Assembly: GCF_000970045.1 (NCBI RefSeq)
Contig: NZ_CP009505.1
Coordinates: 3,682,808-3,746,807 of the forward strand
DNA length: 64,000 bases
Direction of reading: 5' to 3'
DNA from: Methanosarcina sp. MTP4
GTDB lineage: Archaea > Halobacteriota > Methanosarcinia > Methanosarcinales > Methanosarcinaceae
The position numbers and the translations under genes are program-made. Below the pieces are notes generated by a model. It was given only the letters and a program-made list of their open reading frames with translations, made no database searches and was not told where the DNA came from. Shown here one piece after another: positions 46,466 through 54,284 of this stretch. Every line of letters begins with the position of its first letter. Position 1 is the stretch's first letter.

Positions 46466-47806
46466 ATGGCAGGACTTACCAAGGCCCAGATCTCTGATAT
46501 CTGGGCGGAAACATCAGAAAAACCTCTCTCAATGAAGCAAATAACCCAGAATCTCGGTCTGGATGGAAAAAAAGGATATCTGCAAGTCTATAATTATTTC
46601 CAGACTAAAAAGGCAAGATCTCATTTTTTTATGAGAAAAGAAAATTCAATCCTCTGGATTCAAGCAAACCCCCAAAACAAACTAGACTTGATCTTAGATA
46701 AGCAAAATTCGAAAAAAACCAAACTCGTAATCGGAAGGCATCATTCAATACCTGGGGTAAAACGTGCCAGTCCTGAGAGGATGGAAGCAATCTTAAAAAC
46801 CACCCGCTGCAAGGGTTATGGATATACTGATAAAAAAACAGGAAAATTTATTAAAACTAATAATATAAAAGAGGAAAACATAAAATTGTTTTGGAACTAC
46901 ATCAACCGTGTCTCAAAGGAAAAAATCACATATACCCGTTCAACGGATGGAGATCCTGTATTTTCCAGCGAAAATGTATATTTACCATATGCTACCAGGT
47001 TCACTTCAAAAAAGAGGCAGCTTAAGATTGTAGAGGGCTACAGGGGAACCTGGTCAAATGCCTCAAAACGGTATCTCATAGGGGTTTTCCTGACTCTCAC
47101 AGCCGATCCTAAAAAGCATAAATCCCTGTGGCATTGCAATTATGAAATGCGGAAGGCTTGGGATCGTCTCCGCTCCCTCATAAATACCTGGTTCCCTAAA
47201 AAAGTCCCCTGGATCTGCATAAGGGAATTTCAGGAAAACGGAAGGTTACATTTTCACGTCGTTTTCTTTGGTATAAACTGGCTTGAAACAAAGAAAAAAA
47301 TCCAGTTTTTCTGGACCAAATATGGCGGCGGCTATGTAATGGACATCCACGCAATCCGCCGGACTTCTGACGGCTGGACCTGGTCCCGAAGTTGCCCTCT
47401 AGAAGCCGCTAATCAGGATCCAAAAACCTTCTTGTCGGAGTATCTCGAAAAATCGATGTCTCCATTATTCGGAATGGATTACTGGCTCACGGGTGTACAG
47501 TATTGGACCGCCTCCCGGGAGATCCGGGCAACCCATAAAAAAAAGGAAAAGCAGGGGAACTGGATATTCAAAGGGGTCAAAAGCCCTGTTACAAAGTTTC
47601 GTGCTTCCCATAGGAAGGACAGTAATGCCCTGTACTCCAGTTCTCTGTTGAAGAAAAAGCGGGTCAAAACTGGAACTGAAAATGGACCTGAAACAAAGCT
47701 CAAAGTAATACAGACTGATCCCCCGCCCCACACGGAATTTAGAAGGGCTTCTGATTTGTCCTGTAGTGCTAAACGGAGTTATCAACATGAGTCCAGGTAT
47801 ACATGA
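46466..47806 (+). CDS. HUH rolling-circle replication initiator (Rep)
   Basis: The start at ATG 46466 has AGGAG upstream (the frame is open from 46430). The 446-aa protein carries the three Rep motifs: motif 1 VFLTLTADP, motif 2 ENGRLHFHVVFFG with the HxH metal site, and motif 3 SEYLEKSMS with a single Tyr and Lys four residues apart. It would nick the element origin and start rolling-circle replication. An N-terminal helix-turn-helix-like part (TKAQISDIWAETSEKPLSMK) may bind DNA. Its stop overlaps the TnpB fragment. It shows that the segment beside tRNA-Thr derives from a plasmid or virus. Confidence 0.82.
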   Translation: MAGLTKAQISDIWAETSEKPLSMKQITQNLGLDGKKGYLQVYNYFQTKKARSHFFMRKENSILWIQANPQNKLDLILDKQNSKKTKLVIGRHHSIPGVKRASPERMEAILKTTRCKGYGYTDKKTGKFIKTNNIKEENIKLFWNYINRVSKEKITYTRSTDGDPVFSSENVYLPYATRFTSKKRQLKIVEGYRGTWSNASKRYLIGVFLTLTADPKKHKSLWHCNYEMRKAWDRLRSLINTWFPKKVPWICIREFQENGRLHFHVVFFGINWLETKKKIQFFWTKYGGGYVMDIHAIRRTSDGWTWSRSCPLEAANQDPKTFLSEYLEKSMSPLFGMDYWLTGVQYWTASREIRATHKKKEKQGNWIFKGVKSPVTKFRASHRKDSNALYSSSLLKKKRVKTGTENGPETKLKVIQTDPPPHTEFRRASDLSCSAKRSYQHESRYT

Positions 47807-48705
47807 ACAGATACGAATGGTTGAGGGTGCATGGGGATATGACCCTATCCTATAAACGGGATTATACCATCACAGAAAATTCAGTAAGCATAACAACGTT
47901 CAGTTCCGGGAGAAAACAGTACAGTATTCAGAACTACGCTTATGCTAAACAGTATTTCGAAAACCCCTGGAAATTCGGAGCCTCGAAGGTTGTAAGGCAC
48001 GATGACGGTGATTACTATTTCCATCTCACGGTTTCCAAGGAAGTTTAGGACGTAAACATTACCGAAGCGTCTACTCTTATGGGGGTTGACGTTGGGATAA
48101 ATTACCTTGCAGTTGCCTCTACCACTGACAAGAAATGCGAGTTTTTTGCGGGTGGAGAGCTTAAGAACCTCCGGAACACGTACAAGAAAATGAGAGCAAG
48201 GTTACAGTCTAAGGGAACTTTATCGGCAAAACGAGTTATGAAGCGGCTTTCCGGTAAAGAGAAACGTCTAATGAAAGATGTTAACCACTGCATCTCCAAA
48301 AAAATTGTTGAATTTGCGCTTGAAAACAATGTTTCCGTTATTGGTTTGGAAGACTTGACAGGAATTCGGGACAGGACTCAGTACAGGGTCCGGAAAAAAC
48401 AGCGTTATACCCACAGCAGTTGGGCTTTTCGGCAACTGCAAACCTTCATTGAGTATAAAGCAAAACAGGTTGGAATTCTCGTAGAATATATTAATCCTGA
48501 ATACACTTCCCAGACCTGTTCCCGGTGCAACCATATTTCTAAAAATAACAGGAAAGGGTTGAGGTTCCGGTGCGGAGCCTGTGGTTTCGAGATGAATGCA
48601 GACCTGAACGCCGCTAGAAACATTGAGCATAGAACACGGGATTTCAGGTATAGCGTGGAGTCTCAGGGGTGCTTGTCAACCATCCATACGAATAAAATGA
48701 TCTGA
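47803..48705 (+). CDS. tnpB: TnpB-like RuvC nuclease, N-terminally truncated, in-frame UAG
   Basis: The frame from 47803 to 48705 is open except for a single TAG at 48046-48048. After it come the TnpB RuvC motifs: GVDVGINYLAV (Asp), VIGLEDLTGI (Glu), a zinc finger CSRCNHISKNNRKGLRFRCGAC, and NADLNAARNI (Asp). TnpB is an RNA-guided nuclease of IS200/IS605 elements. In Methanosarcina UAG can encode pyrrolysine, so the two parts may be one 300-aa product. The usual first 80-100 residues are missing, and the left end joins the rep gene, so the copy may still be inactive. The right end of the element is kept (48729-48768). Confidence 0.75.
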
Positions 48706-48728
48706 GAGAATAATCAGGGATATTCAAG

Positions 48729-48768
48729 CCCCTTCCTCGGCTCCGAAGGAGACCGGGAGGGGTAGTTG
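48729..48768 (+). mobile_element. IS605-type right-end hairpin after tnpB
   Basis: CCCCTTCC (48729-48736) pairs imperfectly with GGGAGGGG (48755-48762) and is followed by TAGTTGAC, the form of right ends of IS1341/IS605 elements. In such elements this region also forms the scaffold of the TnpB guide RNA. No left end was found. Confidence 0.55.
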
Positions 48769-48828
48769 ACTGCCGACTTCCTTTATGCAATCCGAGCTAT
48801 TTTTATTGGGGAGTGCCCTTCCAAAAAA

Positions 48829-49977
48829 TTAATTGGTATTCGCGTTCTCAAGTGCTTCTATGGCTTCGTCGCTTTTTAGAAATAGCTTCCAGATTTTTGG
48901 CAAGCCTTGTTCATATTCCTGAACCTTCTTGAGAGAATCAAAATCCATCGCCATTCCACAACGTGAACAGAACTTTGAGGTAGGACCGTTAACCTTCTCA
49001 CAACGAGGGCATTTTTTGCTTGTAAGTTCCGGAATCATGGACTCTTCCTTTTTAATGCCATAGATCCTCAGTAATGCGTCATCGATCTGCTTTCCGGAAA
49101 GGTGAACATAGATCCGTGGCATCTCTGAGCCGGGTACCCAACCTAAATGTTCTTCGAGCTGAGACTCGGTAAGATGCTGTGCCAGTTCCGTACTCCTTGA
49201 ATGTCGGAACAGATGATTATAGACCCTTTTTTTGATGCCCGCTTTTTTAGCCACGGTTTTTATGAGTTTGCGGAAGGCTGCGTACTGAAGCTGTTGACCG
49301 CTTTTTCTCCCCCGGATCATTATCCATAAGTGAGCATCCGGATTGTCCTTATGTGAGTGAATATCAAGCCACGCTGCAAGGTAAGGGACAGAGAATATAA
49401 TCCGTACACGTCTCATGCCGGTTTTTCCGCTTACAATCAGAATAGCCCCATACTGGTCAAAAACAACATGTTTAAGCTTAAGGGATCCCATTTCCCCTAT
49501 ACGCGCCCCTGTGTCATAGAGAACCGCTATAATTGCTTTGTCCCTAGGATGTTCGGCAGCCTCAATCATCTGCTTAATTTCGGCTTCTGAAAGCAGTTCT
49601 TCAGGCAACTTGGAGGAATTTTTCTTCATGGAAGTTTTAATCCATTTGATTTTATCCTCCATACCAAGCCATGTGAAAAAACGCTTTACAGCAAGCTTAT
49701 AATCGTGCTTGGTCCATTCAGCCCAATCCGAACGTTCAATCCTTGCAACAATAGACTGAATATCTTCAAGTTCCATAGAGGAAAACTTAGTATCCGTCCA
49801 CCCTGCAATGACATTAAGATGTGACAGGTATTTCAAGACCCGAACATTGGATAGCCCGTTGGCAAAAAGGTAATTCTCGAATTTAAAAAACAGCTTTTTG
49901 TTGTCCTTGCAGTACTTTCCTTCCTTAATCCGCTTTTCCACCGCAGTTAAAGCCCTATCAGTCTCATAAATGCTCAT
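48829..49977 (-). CDS. Tyrosine integrase with C-terminal zinc ribbon
   Basis: The 382-aa protein has a core-binding domain (about 15-115) and a catalytic domain with Arg in YDTGARIGEMGSLKL, Lys in VSGKTGMRR, HLFRHSRST, HLGW, and Tyr in MPRIYVHL. A zinc ribbon (KCPRCEKVNGPTSKFCSRCG) follows at about 318-337, an addition seen in archaeal XerC/D-like proteins. GAGGT precedes the ATG, and a TATA box (CATATATAATG) lies about 27 nt further upstream. It reads away from tRNA-Thr, whose 3' end faces it 80 bp away, the usual layout of a tRNA-targeting element. Confidence 0.88.
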   Translation of the reverse strand: MSIYETDRALTAVEKRIKEGKYCKDNKKLFFKFENYLFANGLSNVRVLKYLSHLNVIAGWTDTKFSSMELEDIQSIVARIERSDWAEWTKHDYKLAVKRFFTWLGMEDKIKWIKTSMKKNSSKLPEELLSEAEIKQMIEAAEHPRDKAIIAVLYDTGARIGEMGSLKLKHVVFDQYGAILIVSGKTGMRRVRIIFSVPYLAAWLDIHSHKDNPDAHLWIMIRGRKSGQQLQYAAFRKLIKTVAKKAGIKKRVYNHLFRHSRSTELAQHLTESQLEEHLGWVPGSEMPRIYVHLSGKQIDDALLRIYGIKKEESMIPELTSKKCPRCEKVNGPTSKFCSRCGMAMDFDSLKKVQEYEQGLPKIWKLFLKSDEAIEALENANTN

Positions 49978-50057
49978 ATGTACCTACCTCTTGGAAGCCA
50001 CATTATATATGCAAAATCCAAGCGAAGTGAAAGTAAGGCTTTGAACTGACAGGACGA

Positions 50058-50129
50058 AGCCGCCGGAGGGACTCGAACCCTCGGCCTGCTGATTACGAAT
50101 CAGCCGCTATACCGCTAAGCCACGACGGC
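50058..50129 (-). tRNA. tRNA-Thr (anticodon CGU)
   Basis: The minus strand folds as a 72-nt cloverleaf. The acceptor GCCGTCG pairs with CGGCGGC, the anticodon arm GCTGA-TTCGTAA-TCAGC has anticodon CGT, and the T arm is GAGGG-TTCGAGT-CCCTC. The discriminator is U and CCA is not encoded. The 3' end faces the integrase gene and is the likely attachment site; I did not find the matching second att copy in this window. Confidence 0.95.
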
Positions 50130-50240
50130 ACATAGATAAAAGATAAGCAGATCTAAAATAGCGGTCAAGGATTTAACTATTTCGCTTGTGAGGGGCATCT
50201 CAAACTATAAAAAAGGTTTTTTCAGAAAAAGAGGAAACAA

Positions 50241-50333
50241 TTAAATTTTCTTGAAATATTTGAGATAATACCAGATAAAGATAAGAGTTAAAACGGTAGC
50301 TATTCCTATCATCACATAAGTAAAGGTTGACAT
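50241..50333 (-). CDS. 30-aa single-span membrane protein
   Basis: A short frame encodes MSTFTYVMIGIATVLTLIF plus WYYLKYFKKI: one hydrophobic helix followed by a basic tail. AGGAGTG lies 9 nt before the ATG. It stands alone between tRNA-Thr and trm5. Such small membrane proteins are common in Methanosarcina, but this one has no recognised family. Confidence 0.55.
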   Translation of the reverse strand: MSTFTYVMIGIATVLTLIFIWYYLKYFKKI

Positions 50334-50419
50334 ATAAATCGCACTCCTGAATTATTCCTATCTATACAATCCGGTTTTTGTTCCAATCTTATATATACAA
50401 TCCGATTTTGATAGTTATT

Positions 50420-51430
50420 TCAGAGAATCCGGACCTCGATACATATATTATACTGATGGGGAGCATACGAGCGGACAGTTTTCTCTTCAAGCACTTCGAT
50501 ATTCCTGCCTGCCCTTTCTGCAGCTTCTCGGATCATTTTTATTGAACCTTCGAACAGGTCGTCCTCGGGCGTCATTCCGTAGTAGTGGATTATTCCTCCG
50601 GGTTTTGTAAGGAGGATAGCAGAGTCAAGAAACTCGTGGGCGCTGTGAGGGAGGTTCATTATTACGTGGTCGGCAGTGCCTGCAAACTTTTCGGCTTCTT
50701 CCCGGGCATCGCCTTCGATTGCTTCGATGTTTTTAACCGAATTAAGGGAGATGTTTTCTCTCAGTAAGCGGACAGCTTCCGGGTTTTTATCGATTGCGAC
50801 CACTTTTACGGGCCTGGCTTTCTTTGCAATAAGGACACTGTAAGGGCCAACGCCTGTGAACATGTCCACAACCGTTTCACCTTCCTTTACCCAGGTAAGA
50901 ATCCTCGAACGTTCGGTGGACAGGCGAGGAGTAAAATAAGCTTTTGCAAGGTCGATTTTGTAGCGGCAGCCGTATTCCTTATGGATCGTCTCGGTCCTTG
51001 GTTCTCCCGCCACCACCTCGAATTCCCGGACCCTGAACTCCCCGATCACAGGAGTTAGGGGTTTTAATACGGTTTTTACATTCGGCTGAGTCCGGAGCAG
51101 GGCATCGGCAATTTTTAAGGCAGTTTCCGGGTCCGGAGCCTCGTCTTCCAGGAGGGCAATGTCGCCAATTACCTCGTAGCCGGGAGAAAAACCCAGAAGA
51201 CCCTCTGGTGTGGGCTTTACATCCTGCCCCTCAAACTCGTAAACCACAATTTCCGCAACTTCAGGGAGCTCTTTCAGTTCCACAGGGGGGAGTTCCCGGA
51301 TAATTGGGAGATAAAGATACGTTTCGTCCGAAGCGATCTTTGCGGAATGATCCAGAATTTCAAGTTCAAGTAGAACCCTCCGCGTTGGTTCTCCTTCCTT
51401 TTTAGGGACTTTTATGCACTGCCTTTTCAT
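50420..51430 (-). CDS. trm5: tRNA (guanine-37 N1)-methyltransferase Trm5
   Basis: Trm5 methylates G37 next to the anticodon and prevents frameshifting. The 336-aa protein has the archaeal N-terminal domain (CIKVPKKEGEPTRRVLLEL), GEFRVREFEVVAG, an S-adenosylmethionine site VVDMFTGVGPYSVLIAKK, VVAIDKNPEAVRLLREN, and the NLPHSAHEFL substrate loop. Length and motifs fit a complete archaeal enzyme. It is a stand-alone gene on the minus strand. Confidence 0.95.
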   Translation of the reverse strand: MKRQCIKVPKKEGEPTRRVLLELEILDHSAKIASDETYLYLPIIRELPPVELKELPEVAEIVVYEFEGQDVKPTPEGLLGFSPGYEVIGDIALLEDEAPDPETALKIADALLRTQPNVKTVLKPLTPVIGEFRVREFEVVAGEPRTETIHKEYGCRYKIDLAKAYFTPRLSTERSRILTWVKEGETVVDMFTGVGPYSVLIAKKARPVKVVAIDKNPEAVRLLRENISLNSVKNIEAIEGDAREEAEKFAGTADHVIMNLPHSAHEFLDSAILLTKPGGIIHYYGMTPEDDLFEGSIKMIREAAERAGRNIEVLEEKTVRSYAPHQYNICIEVRIL

Positions 51431-51661
51431 GGACTTCGACCTTCCGGACCTCTAAAGTAGCCTTTTTGTTATTAAAGTTTCTCGAAGCACCCTGCCGGAG
51501 AACAAAAAGTGGAAAGATGGAAAACGAAGGGGAATAGGAAAAAGAAAGGGTTACATTGAAAAGAAAAAGAGAGCAGAGAGAGGAAAAAAGAGAAAAAAAT
51601 GGAAAAAGAGGGAAAGAAGGGGAAGGGCAGAGAAAAAAGAAAAGGATGAAAAATCCCCGAG

Positions 51662-52315
51662 TTACGCAAGCTGGACGGGATTGTTATAGTTAAGCATGAA
51701 ATAAAGCCCGAAGATCACTAAAAATATCCCGCAGGCATAGAGAATATTTTCATGTGCTTTCCGGGAAAGCAAAGTATTTCCACGGCTGAAAGAGGCAGAA
51801 ACAGCAGTAAACCAGCCCAGGTCTGCCAGCCAGTGCCCGAGCACGTAGGCAACTGCAATAACAATTCCCATCCGGTATTCCTGAAGCACCAGGGCACTGC
51901 CTGCAGTCAGCCACCAGATCCAAAAATAAGGGTTTGAAGCGGAGGTGATCAACCCTGCAGCCGGGGGGCTGGAGGTCAGGTTCATACCGGAAGTTCCAGA
52001 AGCCATCCCTACGGAGGAAACTGCTTTTGCGTCTTTTACCGTAAGCAGGCCAAAGCCCACAAGCGCAAGCCCCCCGAGAAGGGATACCGCAGAAATCGTA
52101 CCGATCCCGACAAAAGATGCCGCCCCGAAGAGGATAAGGACGCAAAGCACAAGCTCGATAAGCATGTGCCCGAGCACCACTTCCGGGCCTGCGATCCATC
52201 CTTTTTTAAGAGAAGTCTCGATGGTTGCAAAAAGCATGGGTCCCGGGACAAGGGCGCCGGTAAGCCCAACAGTGAAACCCAGGAGAATTGCCTTGGAAAT
52301 TTCAAGAGCCAACAT
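51662..52315 (-). CDS. LysE-type amino-acid exporter family protein
   Basis: The 217-aa protein is highly hydrophobic with about six predicted membrane helices. It has the family start FTVGLTGALVPGPMLFATI and the later SASNPYFWIWWLTAGSALVL. LysE-family proteins export amino acids or similar solutes; the substrate is unknown. A TATA box (TTTATAAAAGG) lies only about 15-25 bp before the ATG and no ribosome site is seen, so the mRNA may be leaderless. The 230 bp downstream (51431-51660) is purine-rich with no gene. Confidence 0.88.
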   Translation of the reverse strand: MLALEISKAILLGFTVGLTGALVPGPMLFATIETSLKKGWIAGPEVVLGHMLIELVLCVLILFGAASFVGIGTISAVSLLGGLALVGFGLLTVKDAKAVSSVGMASGTSGMNLTSSPPAAGLITSASNPYFWIWWLTAGSALVLQEYRMGIVIAVAYVLGHWLADLGWFTAVSASFSRGNTLLSRKAHENILYACGIFLVIFGLYFMLNYNNPVQLA

Positions 52316-52478
52316 CGTGATCTAAAAACCTTTTATAAATATATACTTAATTAAAAATACTTCGATACGCATAACTATAGAACATTGATTATAAAGTGAA
52401 TGAAAAAACATTTGAAAAATTAAGCAAGACAAGGATCAAGAACGAAAAAATTGATAAAAGAAAAAATGGAGAAGAACC

Positions 52479-53492
52479 TTAGAGGATAATTTCAATATCC
52501 AGCTCTTCTGCAAGCTCCTTATACCTGTTCCTGATGGTAACTTCCGTTACCCCTGCTACATCCGCAACTTCCCGCTGGGTTCTGCGCTCGCCGCAGAGAA
52601 TGGACGCGATATAGATTGCAGCTGCTGCAACGCCTGTGGGCCCTCTTCCGCTTGTGAGTTCCTTTTCGGAAGCCTGCCTTAAAATCTCAACGCTCTTGGA
52701 CTGGACTTCTCCTTTCAGGTTGAGCCCGGAACAGAACCTGGGCACGTAGTCGATCGGGGAAGTAGGCATGAGCTTCAGGGCAAGTTCCCTTGAAATGAAG
52801 CGGTATGTCCTTCCGATTTCCTTCCTGCTTACCCTGGACACCTCTTCGATCTCGTCAAGGGTCCTCGGGACGCTGCACTGGCGGCAAGCCGCGTAAAGGG
52901 CTGCTGCTGCCACACCTTCAATACTCCTTCCACGGATAAGGTTCTTGTCCACAGCTTTCCTGTAGACCACGGCCGCGGTTTCCCGGACAGTCCTCGGAAG
53001 ACCGAGAGCTGAAGCCATCCTGTCCAGTTCTGATAAAGCAAAAGCAAGGTTTCTTTCAGTTGCGTTGCTTACACGGATTCTACGCTGCCATTTTCTTAAA
53101 CGATAGAGTTGAGCACGGTTTTTGGAGGAGATAGACTTTCCGTAGGAGTCCCTGTTCCTCCAGTCAATCATCGTGGAAAGCCCTTTGTCGTGGATTGTAT
53201 AGGTCATGGGCGCTCCCACACGGGAACGCTTCATGCGCTGATCGTGATCGAAAGCTCGCCATTCGGGACCTTCATCTACAAAGTCGGCGTCAATGACCAG
53301 TCCGCAGTCCCCGCACACGAGCTCAGCCCTCTCATAATCGTGCACCAGGTTCCTGCTTCCGCATTCCGGACACACGGCCTTTTCCTTCTCAAAATTTTGC
53401 TCTTTTTGCTTCTCCTTGCGAGCTTTGATCATGGCACGTATTTTTTCTCTTTCAAGATTGTCCGAATAGCGAACTCTTTCGACTTCTACCAT
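52479..53492 (-). CDS. tfb: Transcription initiation factor B (TFB)
   Basis: TFB bridges TBP and RNA polymerase at archaeal promoters. The 337-aa protein has the N-terminal zinc ribbon [20 protein letters not shown] followed by GDCG, the B-reader/linker [12 protein letters not shown], and two cyclin repeats, each with a conserved end ([29 protein letters not shown]). AAGGTGAT stands just before the ATG. It is transcribed alone, with gar1 upstream on the same strand after a 200-bp gap. Confidence 0.97.
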   Translation of the reverse strand: MVEVERVRYSDNLEREKIRAMIKARKEKQKEQNFEKEKAVCPECGSRNLVHDYERAELVCGDCGLVIDADFVDEGPEWRAFDHDQRMKRSRVGAPMTYTIHDKGLSTMIDWRNRDSYGKSISSKNRAQLYRLRKWQRRIRVSNATERNLAFALSELDRMASALGLPRTVRETAAVVYRKAVDKNLIRGRSIEGVAAAALYAACRQCSVPRTLDEIEEVSRVSRKEIGRTYRFISRELALKLMPTSPIDYVPRFCSGLNLKGEVQSKSVEILRQASEKELTSGRGPTGVAAAAIYIASILCGERRTQREVADVAGVTEVTIRNRYKELAEELDIEIIL

Positions 53493-53691
53493 TTCATATC
53501 ACCTTACAACTTAACATGACCATATGTTGTTCCTGCTGTCCTGCAACTCAGATTATGTGCTGCATTAAATGACAGTATTTTTATAAAACCGGGGAAAAGA
53601 AATCCAGAAACTAAAACCAGTTGAAAGCAAATATACCAGTTAAAGTTAAACCATACTAAAGAGTTTAAATCTGCATCGAATGTCAGAGATC

Positions 53692-53952
53692 TCACCGAAC
53701 ATAGATCCTTTCATTGACCAGTCCCCGAAATTCTGAATCAGGAATCCGTTTAAAGCCTTTCACTAAAAAATATGGATGGTCCACCGGCCCGAAAACATTA
53801 ACTATCGTGCCAATCTGATTCAGTGCCTTGTCCATAACAACCAAATTTAACCTAGGGATTTTTCCTGATGCATTTTCGGACTTAAACTCATCCCCTCTAA
53901 TAACCAGGTTTTTGCTACCTGACCTGTGCAATACGGTACCGAGTCTTTTCAT
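53692..53952 (-). CDS. gar1: H/ACA ribonucleoprotein subunit Gar1
   Basis: Gar1 is the small beta-barrel subunit of the H/ACA RNP that guides pseudouridylation. From the ATG at 53952 the protein has 86 aa, with MKRLGTVLHRSGSKNLVIRG, IGTIVNVFGPVDHPYFLVKG and ERIYVR, all typical. A GTG three codons upstream is an alternative start. Length fits archaeal Gar1. Confidence 0.9.
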   Translation of the reverse strand: MKRLGTVLHRSGSKNLVIRGDEFKSENASGKIPRLNLVVMDKALNQIGTIVNVFGPVDHPYFLVKGFKRIPDSEFRGLVNERIYVR

Positions 53953-53961
53953 ATTAGCCAC

Positions 53962-54170
53962 AAATAAGAATATATCTCGGCACAGATCCGTTTATTTCCT
54001 GTCCCGAGTAATCGAACTACCAGCCTTAATGTAAGAAGATATAGTGCAGACTGAAAAGCATACCTACTCTACATCGATATTATATAAACATATCGCAAGA
54101 CCTATATTATACATAACTTCAAAATAAATAGAATATATAAATTAAATGATGCGGGCGGGGGCGAACCACA
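53962..54170. other. Intergenic region between gar1 and ppdK
   Basis: AT-rich, with no gene recognised. It carries the divergent promoters of gar1 (left) and ppdK (right). Confidence 0.5.
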
Positions 54171-54183
54171 AGCTTATATATTA
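54171..54183 (+). promoter_or_regulatory. TATA box of ppdK
   Basis: CTTATATATTAAA is a strong archaeal TATA element about 100 bp before the chosen TTG start, implying a 5' untranslated region of roughly 75-80 nt. A GGCGGGGGCG-like block precedes it. Confidence 0.6.
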
Positions 54184-54284
54184 AATGGACATTGTTGGCA
54201 ACAACCAAATCAGAAGATTTGGCTATCCACACACTATTTCCAAGTCATATTCCAAATGATATCTCGTTCCAGGGAGGAGATTCA

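Noticed and set aside
51472-51669. 65-aa Phe/Ser/Pro-rich frame on the minus strand
   Set aside because: It is the complement of a purine-rich intergenic tract, with low-complexity composition and no ribosome site.
53504-53695. 63-aa minus-strand frame between tfb and gar1
   Set aside because: Composition is not protein-like, it has no ribosome site, and the region carries the tfb promoter.
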